A DNA stretch of 64,000 nt from Pseudomonas sp. EpS/L25 (GTDB taxonomy: Bacteria > Pseudomonadota > Gammaproteobacteria > Pseudomonadales > Pseudomonadaceae), in assembly GCF_001512295.1 (NCBI RefSeq), contig NZ_LNUP01000015.1, forward strand, positions 248,001 to 312,000, in the 5' to 3' direction. Under the pieces are notes generated by a model. The model was not told the origin of the DNA. It saw only the letters and a program-made list of their open reading frames with translations, and ran no database searches. Positions 19,477 to 27,704 of the stretch are shown one piece after another. How positions within the stretch are numbered: position 1 is the first letter of the stretch; each line of letters starts with the position of its first letter. Made by a program: the position numbers and the translations under genes.

Positions 19477-20541
19477 CTATTCCAGCGGCAGGAAGATGCT
19501 GAAGGCGGTGTGGCCCGGATGGCTTTCACACTCGATCAGCCCCTGGTGCTGGGTGATGATGTTCTGGGTAATGGCGAGTCCCAGGCCGGTGCCGTCGGGG
19601 CGACCGCTGACCATGGGATAGAAGATGGTTTCCTGCAGGTCCGGGGGGATGCCCGGACCGTTGTCGGTGATCTCCACCTTGCACACCAGGCGATGGCGAT
19701 GGTGGCCGATGGTGAACTGGCGCAGGGTACGAGTTCTCAAGGTGACACGGCCCAGACGCAATTCGTTCTGCTGGGAGATGGCCTGCATGGCGTTGCGCAC
19801 GATGTTGAGCACCGCCTGGATCATCTGCTCGCGATCGATCGTCAGGTCGGGAATGCTCGGATCGTAGTCGCGCACCAGGTTGATCAGCCCCTGGCTCTCC
19901 GCTTCCACCAGGCTGCAGACCCGCTCGAGCACCTCGTGCACGTTGGTGATGGCCAGTTTCGGCAGCTTGTTGGAGCCGAGCATGCGGTCGACCAGATTTC
20001 GCAGTCGGTCGGCTTCCTCGATGATGACGTTGGTGTAGTCCTTGAGCGCTTCTTCCGGCAGCTCCCGGGCCAGCAACTGGGCCGCGCCACGGATGCCACC
20101 GAGGGGGTTCTTGATCTCGTGGGCCAGGCCGCGCACCAGCAATTTGGTGGTTTCCTGCTTGGAAAGTTGCGCCTCTTCCTTGGTGATGCGCAGCAGCCGG
20201 TCACGCGGATGGACTTCCAGCAGCAGCAGGGTGTTGTGCCGGTCCAGGATGGGCGTCACCGCATAGTCCACCGTGAGGCTGTTGCCCGAGGTGGAGACCA
20301 GCAGCGCCTCGCGCTTGGTGAAGGGATGGGCATGGTCCACCGCCTGGCGCAGCGCCTGCAGGGCTTCGGGCGATTCGGTGAAGAGTTCGCTGATGAACTG
20401 GCCGTGACTGCGCTGACCACTGATGGCGAGCAGCATCTCCGCGGCCGGGTTCATGTACTCCAGCCGCAACTCCGCATCCAGCAGGATGACCGCGGTCGTG
20501 AGGTTGTCGAGCAGGAGCCGGTGGATGACGTCGGTAGGCAT
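19477..20541 (-). CDS. ntrB: Nitrogen regulation sensor histidine kinase NtrB
   Basis: 354 aa from the ATG at 20541 (MPTDVIHRLLLDNLTTAV). An N-terminal PAS domain (LEYMNPAAEMLL) is followed by the H-box VRGLAHEIKNPLGGIRGAAQ with the phosphorylated His, and then the ATPase boxes N (QAVLNIVRNAMQAI), G1 (DNGPGIP) and G2 (GTGLGLAI). There is no membrane segment, as expected for the cytoplasmic NtrB that is controlled by PII. A longer in-frame start at 20592 is rejected because the family N-terminus begins at MPTD. Confidence 0.96.
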   Translation of the reverse strand: MPTDVIHRLLLDNLTTAVILLDAELRLEYMNPAAEMLLAISGQRSHGQFISELFTESPEALQALRQAVDHAHPFTKREALLVSTSGNSLTVDYAVTPILDRHNTLLLLEVHPRDRLLRITKEEAQLSKQETTKLLVRGLAHEIKNPLGGIRGAAQLLARELPEEALKDYTNVIIEEADRLRNLVDRMLGSNKLPKLAITNVHEVLERVCSLVEAESQGLINLVRDYDPSIPDLTIDREQMIQAVLNIVRNAMQAISQQNELRLGRVTLRTRTLRQFTIGHHRHRLVCKVEITDNGPGIPPDLQETIFYPMVSGRPDGTGLGLAITQNIITQHQGLIECESHPGHTAFSIFLPLE

Positions 20542-20575
20542 GGGAGGCCACAGCGCTATAGGGACGATAGGAAAA

Positions 20576-20592
20576 TGCAAGAAGCAAACCAA
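20576..20592 (-). promoter_or_regulatory. Candidate sigma54 promoter for ntrBC
   Basis: On the minus strand this reads TTGGTTTGCTTCTTGCA. The GG and GC are 12 bases apart and the -12 element TTGCA is perfect, but the -24 element lacks CAC. Predicted +1 is near 20565, giving a leader of about 24 bases. The NtrC palindrome at 20697-20711 is centred about 139 bases upstream. Confidence 0.45.
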
Positions 20593-20696
20593 GACGCCCC
20601 GAGTTAGGGCAGATAGCTGTAACGTGCACTAACAGCCGCCGCCGGGCTCGACGGCTCGGCTAGGATTTGTATCAAGATGGTGCGGCGCTAAAAAAC

Positions 20697-20711
20697 GCAC
20701 CAAGGTGGTGC
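20697..20711. promoter_or_regulatory. NtrC binding site upstream of ntrB
   Basis: GCACCAAGGTGGTGC matches the NtrC form GCAC-N6-GGTGC and differs from the classic E. coli glnA site (GCACCAACATGGTGC) only in the central bases. It lies between the DUF4124 gene and ntrB, so autoregulation of ntrBC is the likely role. Confidence 0.7.
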
Positions 20712-20712
20712 C

Positions 20713-21348
20713 CTACAGAAAGGGTAGCCAGGATTTCTTGGCTTCGGGCGGTTTCATGTCCAGTGGACACTCTGGACGCTTGCCCCAGTCGCCCTGGATA
20801 CAGGGATGCGCCCGGCGCTTCTGCTCCAGGGAGGGGCGGCGCAGATGGAAGGGCTGGGCCGGCGTACGCTCCAGTACGGTACCGTCGGCCGCGAGGATCT
20901 CCGCCACCAGCTGGTGGGTGCCGCGGTCCAGGCCGCCCAGTGGGAATACCGGGCTGCGACCAGCCCCGGCCTCCTTGTCGTCCAGCAGCAGGCGATAGCT
21001 GTGGCCCGGCTGCAGCTCCGGCTCGCTGACCAGGCTGACGATGAGCTGGCCCTCCTGGTCGATCACGGTGGCATCGGGCTCGGGCACCAGGATGCGCAGC
21101 ATCTGGTAGCGGAAGGGCGCTGCCTTGGGTGTCTGCACCGGCGGGGTGCTCGGCGTCGGGCTCAGTTTGCGGCTCGGCTGGCCCTGCTGGTTGAGATTGT
21201 TGGTGGTCGTCACCGGGACCTTGGTGGCCTTCACGCCCTTGGGGGGCTGATCGGTGTAGACGCGATTGCCATCCTTGTCGACGTAGCTGTAGACCGCCGC
21301 CTGGGCGGGAAGCAGGACGCAGAGCAGCAGGGCCGGGAGCAGACGCAT
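20713..21348 (-). CDS. DUF4124-domain periplasmic protein (downstream of pair)
   Basis: 211 aa with a signal peptide (MRLLPALLLCVLLPAQAAVY) followed directly by the DUF4124 signature VYSYVDKDGNRVYTDQPP. A low-complexity Thr/Pro linker follows, then an Ig-like beta domain (VSEPELQPGHSYRLLLDD, GLDRGTHQLVAEI) and a basic C-terminal tail. Its ATG overlaps the stop of the upstream paralogue by one base (ATGA), so translation is coupled. Function is not known. The pair lies between glnA and ntrB. Confidence 0.85.
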   Translation of the reverse strand: MRLLPALLLCVLLPAQAAVYSYVDKDGNRVYTDQPPKGVKATKVPVTTTNNLNQQGQPSRKLSPTPSTPPVQTPKAAPFRYQMLRILVPEPDATVIDQEGQLIVSLVSEPELQPGHSYRLLLDDKEAGAGRSPVFPLGGLDRGTHQLVAEILAADGTVLERTPAQPFHLRRPSLEQKRRAHPCIQGDWGKRPECPLDMKPPEAKKSWLPFL

Positions 21349-21866
21349 CAGCGGGCAGGACTGTTGACGCTGATGCGCTGCACGGTGACGGTCTTCTCGG
21401 CGCTGGTCTGGATCACCTCGCCCGTGCTCGAGAGCACCTGGGCCGCGAAGCGATGCTCGCCGCGCTCCAGGTTGGTCACGCCGAACCTCGTGCTCTGGCC
21501 AGGGCTGCCATAGGGCGCGCCATCCACCAGCAACTGCAGGCTCTGGCCCGGGCCCAGGGCCGGCTCCACGGAGACCCCTACCGAGAAGGTACCGTTGTTG
21601 GCGCGGATGGCCTCGTCGTCGGGCACATTGACCTCCAGCCGGTTGAAGGCCGGGCCGGCAGGTGTCGGAGCCGCAGGTGCAGTCGGCACGCTGGGGGCAG
21701 GGCGGGGGTTGCCGACGGTGTTGGTGGGCGCCACCTGCACCGGTTGGGCATTGGCCGAGGGCTGGTCGCTGAACACCGTGTTGCCTTCGGCATCGACCGA
21801 CTTGTAGATCGCCGCCTGGGCAGAGCAGGCGAGGCAGAGCAGACAGCAGGCGAGCAGGCGAGGCAT
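21348..21866 (-). CDS. DUF4124-domain periplasmic protein (upstream of pair)
   Basis: 172 aa from ATG 21866 (MPRLLACCLLCLACSAQAAIY), a signal peptide, then the DUF4124 motif IYKSVDAEGNTVFSDQPS. A Pro/Ala/Thr-rich linker leads to an Ig-like domain (VSVEPALGPGQSLQLLVDG, TNLERGEHRFAAQVL). It is homologous in layout to the next gene and overlaps it by an ATGA junction. Both are probably envelope proteins; the role is unknown. Confidence 0.85.
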   Translation of the reverse strand: MPRLLACCLLCLACSAQAAIYKSVDAEGNTVFSDQPSANAQPVQVAPTNTVGNPRPAPSVPTAPAAPTPAGPAFNRLEVNVPDDEAIRANNGTFSVGVSVEPALGPGQSLQLLVDGAPYGSPGQSTRFGVTNLERGEHRFAAQVLSSTGEVIQTSAEKTVTVQRISVNSPAR

Positions 21867-21973
21867 GGCGGAATCTCGGCCGGGCAATGATAGGCAAGGG
21901 TAGCAGGCACGTGGCTGGCTCCGGTAGGCGGCGATGGCCTGCCGATCACGCTGCCACCTGTTGGTGCGCAATG

Positions 21974-21997
21974 AAAAAGGCCTCCCGAAGGAGGCCT
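21974..21997 (-). terminator. Terminator of glnA
   Basis: On the minus strand AGGCCTCC-TTCG-GGAGGCCT is followed by a run of U, 22 bases after the glnA stop. It has an exact 8-bp stem with a stable UUCG loop. Confidence 0.88.
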
Positions 21998-22018
21998 CTT
22001 GGCGTTACCGCAGCGGGA

Positions 22019-23425
22019 TCAGACGCTGTAGTACAGGTCGTATTCCAGCGGGTGCACGAAGGTACGGACCTTGATCTCTTCCTCGGACTTCAGCTCGATG
22101 TAGGCATCGATGAACTCGTCGGTGAAGACGCCGCCCTTGGTCAGGAACGCACGGCCGGCGTCCAGGGCTTCCAGGGCTTCCTTCAGGCTGCCGCAGACCT
22201 GCGGGATCTTCTTGCCTTCTTCCGGCGGCAGATCGTACAGGTTCTTGTCGGCGGCATCGCCGGGGTGAATCTTGTTCTGGATGCCGTCCAGGCCGGCCAT
22301 CAGCAGGGCGGCGAAGCACAGGTAGGGGTTGGCAGCCGGATCCGGGAAGCGGGCTTCGATGCGGCGGGCCTTCGGGCTCGACACATAGGGGATACGGATG
22401 GAAGCGGAACGGTTACGGGCCGAGTAGGCCAGCATGACCGGGGCTTCGAAGCCGGGCACCAGACGCTTGTAGCTGTTGGTGGACGGGTTGGTGAAGCCGT
22501 TCAGCGCCTTGCCGTGCTTGATGATGCCGCCGATGAAGTACAGGGCGGTATCGGACAGGCCGGCATAGCCTTCGCCGGCGAAGGTGTTCTTGCCATCCTT
22601 GGAGATGGACATGTGCACGTGCATGCCGGAGCCGTTGTCGCCGTACAGGGGCTTGGGCATGAAGGTGGCGGTCTTGCCGTAGGCGTCGGCCACGTTGTGC
22701 ACGACGTACTTCAGGGTCTGGGTCTCGTCGGCCTTCTTGACCAGGGTGTTGAACTGCACACCGATCTCGTTCTGGCCAGCGGTCGCCACTTCGTGGTGGT
22801 GGACTTCCACGACCAGGCCCATCTCTTCCAGGGCGTTGCACATGGCGGTACGGATTTCGTGGTCGTGATCGACCGGCGGAACCGGGAAGTAGCCGCCCTT
22901 GACGCCCGGACGGTGGCCCTTGTTGCCGCTTTCGAAGTCGGCGTCGGTGTTCCAGGACGCCTGCTCGGAGAAGATCTTGAACATGGAGCCGGAGATGTCC
23001 GACTTGAACTTCACTTCGTCGAAGATGAAGAACTCGGGCTCCGGGCCGACGAACACGGTGTCGCCGATGCCGGTGGACTTCAGGTACTCCTCGGCGGCCT
23101 TGGCGATACCACGGGGGTCGCGCTCGTAGGGCTGCATGGTGGAGGGTTCGATGATGTCGCAGACCAGGATCAGGGTCGGCTCTTCGGTGAAGGGGTCCAG
23201 GACGGCGGTGCTGTCGTCGGGCAGCAGGATCATGTCGGAGGCTTCGATGCCTTTCCAGCCGGCGATGGAGGAGCCGTCGAACATCTTGCCGTGGGCGAAG
23301 AAGTCTTCGTCCAGCGCGTCACGCGCCGGCATGGTGACGTGTTGCTGCTTGCCTTTGGTGTCGGTGAAGCGCAGGTCTACCCACTTCACGTCGTTTTCTT
23401 TGATCAGTTGAACAGCCTTCGACAT
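22019..23425 (-). CDS. glnA: Type I glutamine synthetase GlnA
   Basis: 468 aa, the normal length for GSI-beta. It has the N-terminal [13 protein letters not shown], the catalytic [16 protein letters not shown], the ATP-binding region [19 protein letters not shown], and NLYDLPPEE with the tyrosine that is adenylylated by GlnE. It makes glutamine from glutamate, ammonia and ATP. A strong GGAGG lies before the ATG. It is transcribed from the sigma54 promoter at 23577-23593 with two NtrC sites behind it. Confidence 0.98.
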   Translation of the reverse strand: MSKAVQLIKENDVKWVDLRFTDTKGKQQHVTMPARDALDEDFFAHGKMFDGSSIAGWKGIEASDMILLPDDSTAVLDPFTEEPTLILVCDIIEPSTMQPYERDPRGIAKAAEEYLKSTGIGDTVFVGPEPEFFIFDEVKFKSDISGSMFKIFSEQASWNTDADFESGNKGHRPGVKGGYFPVPPVDHDHEIRTAMCNALEEMGLVVEVHHHEVATAGQNEIGVQFNTLVKKADETQTLKYVVHNVADAYGKTATFMPKPLYGDNGSGMHVHMSISKDGKNTFAGEGYAGLSDTALYFIGGIIKHGKALNGFTNPSTNSYKRLVPGFEAPVMLAYSARNRSASIRIPYVSSPKARRIEARFPDPAANPYLCFAALLMAGLDGIQNKIHPGDAADKNLYDLPPEEGKKIPQVCGSLKEALEALDAGRAFLTKGGVFTDEFIDAYIELKSEEEIKVRTFVHPLEYDLYYSV

Positions 23426-23576
23426 GGTTTCCTCCAGAGGAATTTCGGCCGGGAGCGGTTGGCGGTACTCCCGGTATCAGCTGTGCCCTTGAGGGGCGCT
23501 TCCGTACTGCCTGTCGGCGACCGGCGTTCCACGAAAAGCGCCCTATGCTGGCCCAGGGGCGGCTGCCTCACAAGAG

Positions 23577-23593
23577 AGCAAGTAGTATGCCAG
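23577..23593 (-). promoter_or_regulatory. Sigma54 promoter of glnA
   Basis: On the minus strand the sequence is CTGGCATACTACTTGCT, a near-perfect TGGCAY-N5-TTGCW element with GG and GC 12 bases apart. Predicted +1 is near 23566, leaving a leader of about 140 nt before the glnA ATG. Confidence 0.8.
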
Positions 23594-23666
23594 TGCCCCT
23601 AAATGGGCTGGAGTGCGCTTCTGGCGTCTCCAGCGCCGCTTTCAGGCCTGTCGATGTCGGATGCAT

Positions 23667-23681
23667 GCACTTTTTTGGTGC
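23667..23681. promoter_or_regulatory. NtrC site 1 of glnA
   Basis: GCACTTTTTTGGTGC has the GCAC-N6-GGTGC form and is centred about 108 bases before the predicted start, the same position as a known NtrC site of E. coli glnA. Confidence 0.7.
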
Positions 23682-23697
23682 TTAAAATTGTCATATC

Positions 23698-23712
23698 GCA
23701 CCTAAATAGGGC
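23698..23712. promoter_or_regulatory. NtrC site 2 of glnA (weaker match)
   Basis: GCACCTAAATAGGGC keeps the GCAC half and most of the second half, and is centred about 139 bases before the predicted start, 31 bp (three helical turns) from site 1. The spacing matches the E. coli enhancer pair. Confidence 0.5.
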
Positions 23713-23809
23713 TTTGATGGATTTTGTCGGCCGAATTCGAGTGCGAGGCCATTTTCAGGTATGATCTTGGCCCTTTTCTTTCGCGTTACCCGCCTGCCGT
23801 CTCCCGCTC

Positions 23810-25264
23810 ATGAAGCTCATCATCAAGGTCTTTCCGGAAATCACCATCAAGAGTCGCCCGGTGCGCAAGAATTTCATTCGCCAGCTGGTGAAGAACATTC
23901 GTGTCGTGCTGCGCGATCTGGATCCGGACGTCCTGGTCGATGGCATCTGGGACAACGTCACCCTGGAAACCGCGGTCAGCGAGCCGCGTGCGCTGGCGGA
24001 GATGAAGCAGCGCCTGGCCTGCACCCCCGGCATCGGCCAGTTCCTCGAGGTGCACGAGTATCCGCTGGGCGACTTCGAGACCATCCTCGCCCTGTGCGAA
24101 CGCCATTTCGGCGAGCGGGTGCGCGGCAAGGTGTTCTCGGTACGCTGCAAGCGCGCCGGCAAGCACGACTTCTCCTCCATGGACGTGGAGCGCTATGTCG
24201 GCGGCGGTCTGCGCGAGCGCTGTGGCGGCGCCGGCATCGCCCTGAAGAATCCCGAGGTGAGCGTCCGCCTGGAGATCCGCGACCAGCGGTTGTTCATCAT
24301 CGACGAGCACCACGAAGGGCTGGGCGGCTATCCGCTGGGCGCCCTGGAGCAGGTGCTGGTGCTGATGTCCGGTGGCTTCGATTCCACCGTCGCCGCCTAC
24401 CAGATGATGAGGCGCGGCATGGTCAGCCACTTCTGCTTCTTCAATCTCGGCGGCCGTGCCCATGAATTGGGCGTGATGGAAGTGGCGCACTATCTGTGGG
24501 AGAAATTCGGGCGCTCCCAGCGCGTGCTGTTCATCAGCGTGCCCTTCGAGGAAGTAGTGGGGCAGATCCTCACCCAGTGCGACGACAGCCACATGGGCGT
24601 GATCCTCAAGCGCATGATGCTGCGCGCGGCCAGCCGTATCGCCGAGCAGCTGCAGATCGAGGCGCTGGTGACCGGCGAGGCCGTCTCCCAGGTCTCCAGC
24701 CAGACGCTGACCAACCTGGCGGTGATCGACAAGGCCACCGACACCCTGGTGCTGCGTCCGCTGCTGGCCAGTCACAAACAGGACATCATCGACACCGCCC
24801 AGCGCATCGGCACCGCCGACTTCGCCAAGCACATGCCCGAGTACTGCGGCATCATCTCGGTGAATCCCACCACCAAGGCCAAGGGCTTCCGGGTGGAGCA
24901 CGAGGAAGGCAAGTTCGACCTGGCGGTGCTCGACGCCGCCCTGGAGCGCGCCCGCTTCATCACCGTCGACAAGGTGATCGAGGAGCTGGGCAAGGACGTG
25001 CAGGTGGAAGAGCTGGCACAGCCCTTGCCAGGGCAGATCGTGGTGGACATTCGCCATCCCGACGTCCAGGAAGAGGCGCCGCTGGAACTGCCCGGTATCG
25101 AGGTGCAGGCCATGCCGTTCTTCGCCCTGAACAGCCGTTTCAAGGAACTGGACGAGAGCCGCCAGTACCTTCTCTATTGCGACCGCGGAGTGATGAGCCG
25201 GCTGCATGCTCATCACCTGCTCACCGAAGGGCACGCCAATGTGCGCGTTTATCGTCCGGCCTAA
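23810..25264 (+). CDS. thiI: tRNA uracil 4-sulfurtransferase ThiI
   Basis: 484 aa, like E. coli ThiI (482). A ferredoxin-like and THUMP region occupies the first 165 residues. The PP-loop [17 protein letters not shown] activates uridine 8 of tRNA, and the C-terminal rhodanese domain carries the catalytic Cys in [12 protein letters not shown]. The enzyme makes 4-thiouridine in tRNA; with the rhodanese domain present it can also donate sulfur for the thiamin thiazole. Monocistronic by appearance, divergent from glnA. Confidence 0.96.
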   Translation: MKLIIKVFPEITIKSRPVRKNFIRQLVKNIRVVLRDLDPDVLVDGIWDNVTLETAVSEPRALAEMKQRLACTPGIGQFLEVHEYPLGDFETILALCERHFGERVRGKVFSVRCKRAGKHDFSSMDVERYVGGGLRERCGGAGIALKNPEVSVRLEIRDQRLFIIDEHHEGLGGYPLGALEQVLVLMSGGFDSTVAAYQMMRRGMVSHFCFFNLGGRAHELGVMEVAHYLWEKFGRSQRVLFISVPFEEVVGQILTQCDDSHMGVILKRMMLRAASRIAEQLQIEALVTGEAVSQVSSQTLTNLAVIDKATDTLVLRPLLASHKQDIIDTAQRIGTADFAKHMPEYCGIISVNPTTKAKGFRVEHEEGKFDLAVLDAALERARFITVDKVIEELGKDVQVEELAQPLPGQIVVDIRHPDVQEEAPLELPGIEVQAMPFFALNSRFKELDESRQYLLYCDRGVMSRLHAHHLLTEGHANVRVYRPA

Positions 25265-25418
25265 GCAGCCGGGCCTGCTGGGTGGCAGTATCCGCCACCG
25301 CCCTCCCGACTCCTTCTAGCGCTCGGCGCCACGCCGGGCGCCGCGTTCGCGCCTTTGCAATCTCCGGCTGTCAGCCTGGTGGCTGAAGCTCCTTCATTTC
25401 TATACCGAGAACACCACT

Positions 25419-27236
25419 GTGATCGAGAATCTACGCAACATCGCCATCATCGCGCACGTCGACCATGGCAAGACCACCCTCGTCGACAAGCTGCTGCGCC
25501 TGTCCGGCACCCTGGACCGCAAAGAAGCGGAAAACGAGCGGGTGATGGACAGCAATGACCAGGAAAAGGAACGTGGCATCACCATCCTGGCCAAGAACAC
25601 CGCGCTGAAGTGGGGCGACTACAACATCAACATCGTCGACACCCCCGGCCACGCCGACTTCGGTGGCGAGGTGGAGCGGGTGATGTCCATGGTCGACTCC
25701 GTGCTGCTGGTGGTCGACGCCCAGGACGGCCCCATGCCGCAGACCCGCTTCGTGACCCAGAAGGCCTTCAAGGCCGGCCTGCGTCCGATCGTGGTGGTGA
25801 ACAAGATCGACCGTCCCGGCGCGCGTCCGGACTGGGTCATCGACCAGATCTTCGACCTGTTCGACAACCTCGGCGCCACCGATGAGCAGCTGGACTTCCC
25901 GATCGTCTACGCCAGCGCCCTGAACGGCATCGCAGGGCTCGACCACGAGAAGATGGACGACAACATGGATGCCCTGTTCCAGGCCATCGTCGACCACGTA
26001 CCGGCGCCCCAGGTCGATCTGGACGGTCCCTTCCAGATGCAGATCTCCCAGCTGGACTACAACAGCTTCCTGGGCGTGATCGGCATCGGCCGCATCGCTC
26101 GTGGCCGCATCAAGGCCAACACCCCGGTGGTGGCCATCAGCGACGACGGCACCAAGCGCAACGGTCGTATCCTCAAGATCATGGGTCACTCCGGCCTGCA
26201 GCGCGTGGAAGTGGCCGAAGCCGAAGCCGGCGACATCGTCTGCGTCTCGGGCATGGACGAGCTGTTCATCTCCGACACCCTGTGCGATCCGCAGAACGTC
26301 GAAGCCCGTCCGCCGCTGACCGTCGACCAGCCCACCGTGAGCATGACCTTCCAGGTCAACGACTCGCCGTTCGCCGGTCGTGAAGGCAAGTTCGTCACCA
26401 GCCGCAACATCAAGGACCGGCTGGAGAAGGAACTGCTGCACAACGTGGCCCTGCGCGTCGAGCCGGGCGAGTCCGCCGAGAAGTTCAAGGTCTCCGGTCG
26501 TGGCGAGCTGCACCTGTCGGTACTGATCGAGAACATGCGCCGCGAAGGCTTCGAGATGGCCGTGGGCCGTCCGGAAGTGGTGATCATCGAGAAGGACGGC
26601 GAGAAGCAGGAGCCCTACGAGAACGTCACCATCGACATCGAAGAGCAGCACCAGGGCTCGGTGATGGAGCAGATGGGTCTGCGCAAGGGCGATCTGACCA
26701 ACATGATCCCCGACGGCAAGGGCCGTATCCGCCTGGAATACACCATCCCGGCGCGGGGCCTGATCGGCTTCCGGAACAACTTCCTGACCCTGACCTCGGG
26801 CAGCGGCATCCTGACCTCGACCTTCAGCCACTACGGCCCGATCAAGGCCGGTGAAGTGAGCAACCGTCAGAACGGCGTGCTGGTGTCCATGGCCACCGGT
26901 ACCGCCCTGACCTACTCGCTGGAAACCCTGCAGAGCCGCGGCAAGCTGTTCCTGGCCCCGGGCGACGAGATCTACGAAGGCCAGCTGTGCGGCATCAACA
27001 GCCGTGACAACGACCTGGTGCTCAACCCCACCAAGGGCAAGAAGCTGGACAACATGCGCGCCTCGGGCAAGGACGAAGTCATCGCCCTGGTGCCGCCGAT
27101 CAAGTTCACCCTCGAGCAGGCGCTGGAATTCATCGCCGACGACGAGCTGGTGGAAGTGACGCCCAAGTCCATCCGTCTGCGCAAGAAGTACCTGAACGAG
27201 AACGACCGCAAGCGCTTCGAGCGTTCCAAGGTCTGA
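25419..27236 (+). CDS. typA: Translational GTPase TypA/BipA
   Basis: 605 aa from a GTG at 25419 ([20 protein letters not shown]). The G1 loop is [10 protein letters not shown]2 is ERGITI, G3 is DTPGHADF and G4 is NKID. After the EF-G-like domains comes the BipA-specific C-terminal domain ([20 protein letters not shown]). TypA binds the ribosome and helps 50S assembly under cold and other stress. It ends with a clear terminator. Confidence 0.97.
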   Translation: MIENLRNIAIIAHVDHGKTTLVDKLLRLSGTLDRKEAENERVMDSNDQEKERGITILAKNTALKWGDYNINIVDTPGHADFGGEVERVMSMVDSVLLVVDAQDGPMPQTRFVTQKAFKAGLRPIVVVNKIDRPGARPDWVIDQIFDLFDNLGATDEQLDFPIVYASALNGIAGLDHEKMDDNMDALFQAIVDHVPAPQVDLDGPFQMQISQLDYNSFLGVIGIGRIARGRIKANTPVVAISDDGTKRNGRILKIMGHSGLQRVEVAEAEAGDIVCVSGMDELFISDTLCDPQNVEARPPLTVDQPTVSMTFQVNDSPFAGREGKFVTSRNIKDRLEKELLHNVALRVEPGESAEKFKVSGRGELHLSVLIENMRREGFEMAVGRPEVVIIEKDGEKQEPYENVTIDIEEQHQGSVMEQMGLRKGDLTNMIPDGKGRIRLEYTIPARGLIGFRNNFLTLTSGSGILTSTFSHYGPIKAGEVSNRQNGVLVSMATGTALTYSLETLQSRGKLFLAPGDEIYEGQLCGINSRDNDLVLNPTKGKKLDNMRASGKDEVIALVPPIKFTLEQALEFIADDELVEVTPKSIRLRKKYLNENDRKRFERSKV

Positions 27237-27256
27237 TTTCACTCAGGTCAAGCAGG

Positions 27257-27279
27257 AAAGCGCCTTCGGGCGCTTTTTT
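27257..27279 (+). terminator. Terminator of typA
   Basis: AAAGCGCC-TTCG-GGCGCTTT followed by TTT, 20 bases after the typA stop. The 8-bp stem and UUCG loop make this a strong intrinsic terminator. Confidence 0.9.
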
Positions 27280-27368
27280 GTTGCCCGCGTGCCGCAGTCG
27301 ACAGCGTCTTTATCGCGGCCCTGGTGGTCTGCCGATGCGGTCGCATCCCACGGATGCATGCTATACGT

Positions 27369-27465
27369 GTAGGAGCAACCGCCTCTATCGCGGCCATGGG
27401 CCGCTCCTACAGGTTCGATGTAATTGTAGGAGCGGTCGCTACGGCGCACCGGCATGGCCGCGATG
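27369..27465. repeat. REP doublet, GTAGGAGC family
   Basis: Two inverted REP-like units: TATCGCGGCCATGGGCCGCT then CCTAC, and GTAGGAGCGGTCGCTACGG followed by CATGGCCGCGAT. The same family occurs at 47608-47690 and 56175-56304. These match the pseudomonad REPs with a GTAGGAGC head. The 27280-27704 gap between typA and estA holds this doublet and the hairpin repeat at 27506, and no gene that I can support. Confidence 0.7.
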
Positions 27466-27505
27466 AAAGACGGTGTTCGGTAGCAGCTGTGTTTAGCGGG
27501 CGTTC

Positions 27506-27539
27506 CCTCACCCCAGCCCTCTCCCAGGGGAGAGGGGGT
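27506..27539. repeat. Dispersed intergenic hairpin repeat, CCCTCTCCC family, copy 2
   Basis: CCTCACCCCAGCCCTCTCCC followed by AGGGGAGAGGGGGT. It is nearly identical to the copies at 871-907 and 47767-47802. Confidence 0.7.
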
Positions 27540-27704
27540 AAAGCGGCCCTGTTGCCGCGATAGCCGCTCTGGGGTTGGCCTTGCAGCACTGCCATGAGCA
27601 TCACGCTCTTTTTGCGCACGACGAGATACAGCGTCATAAAAACCGTCTAGCGTGAGGCTACGCGTTCTGACGCGTGCCCCAATAACAACAATCAAGGTGT
27701 AGGC

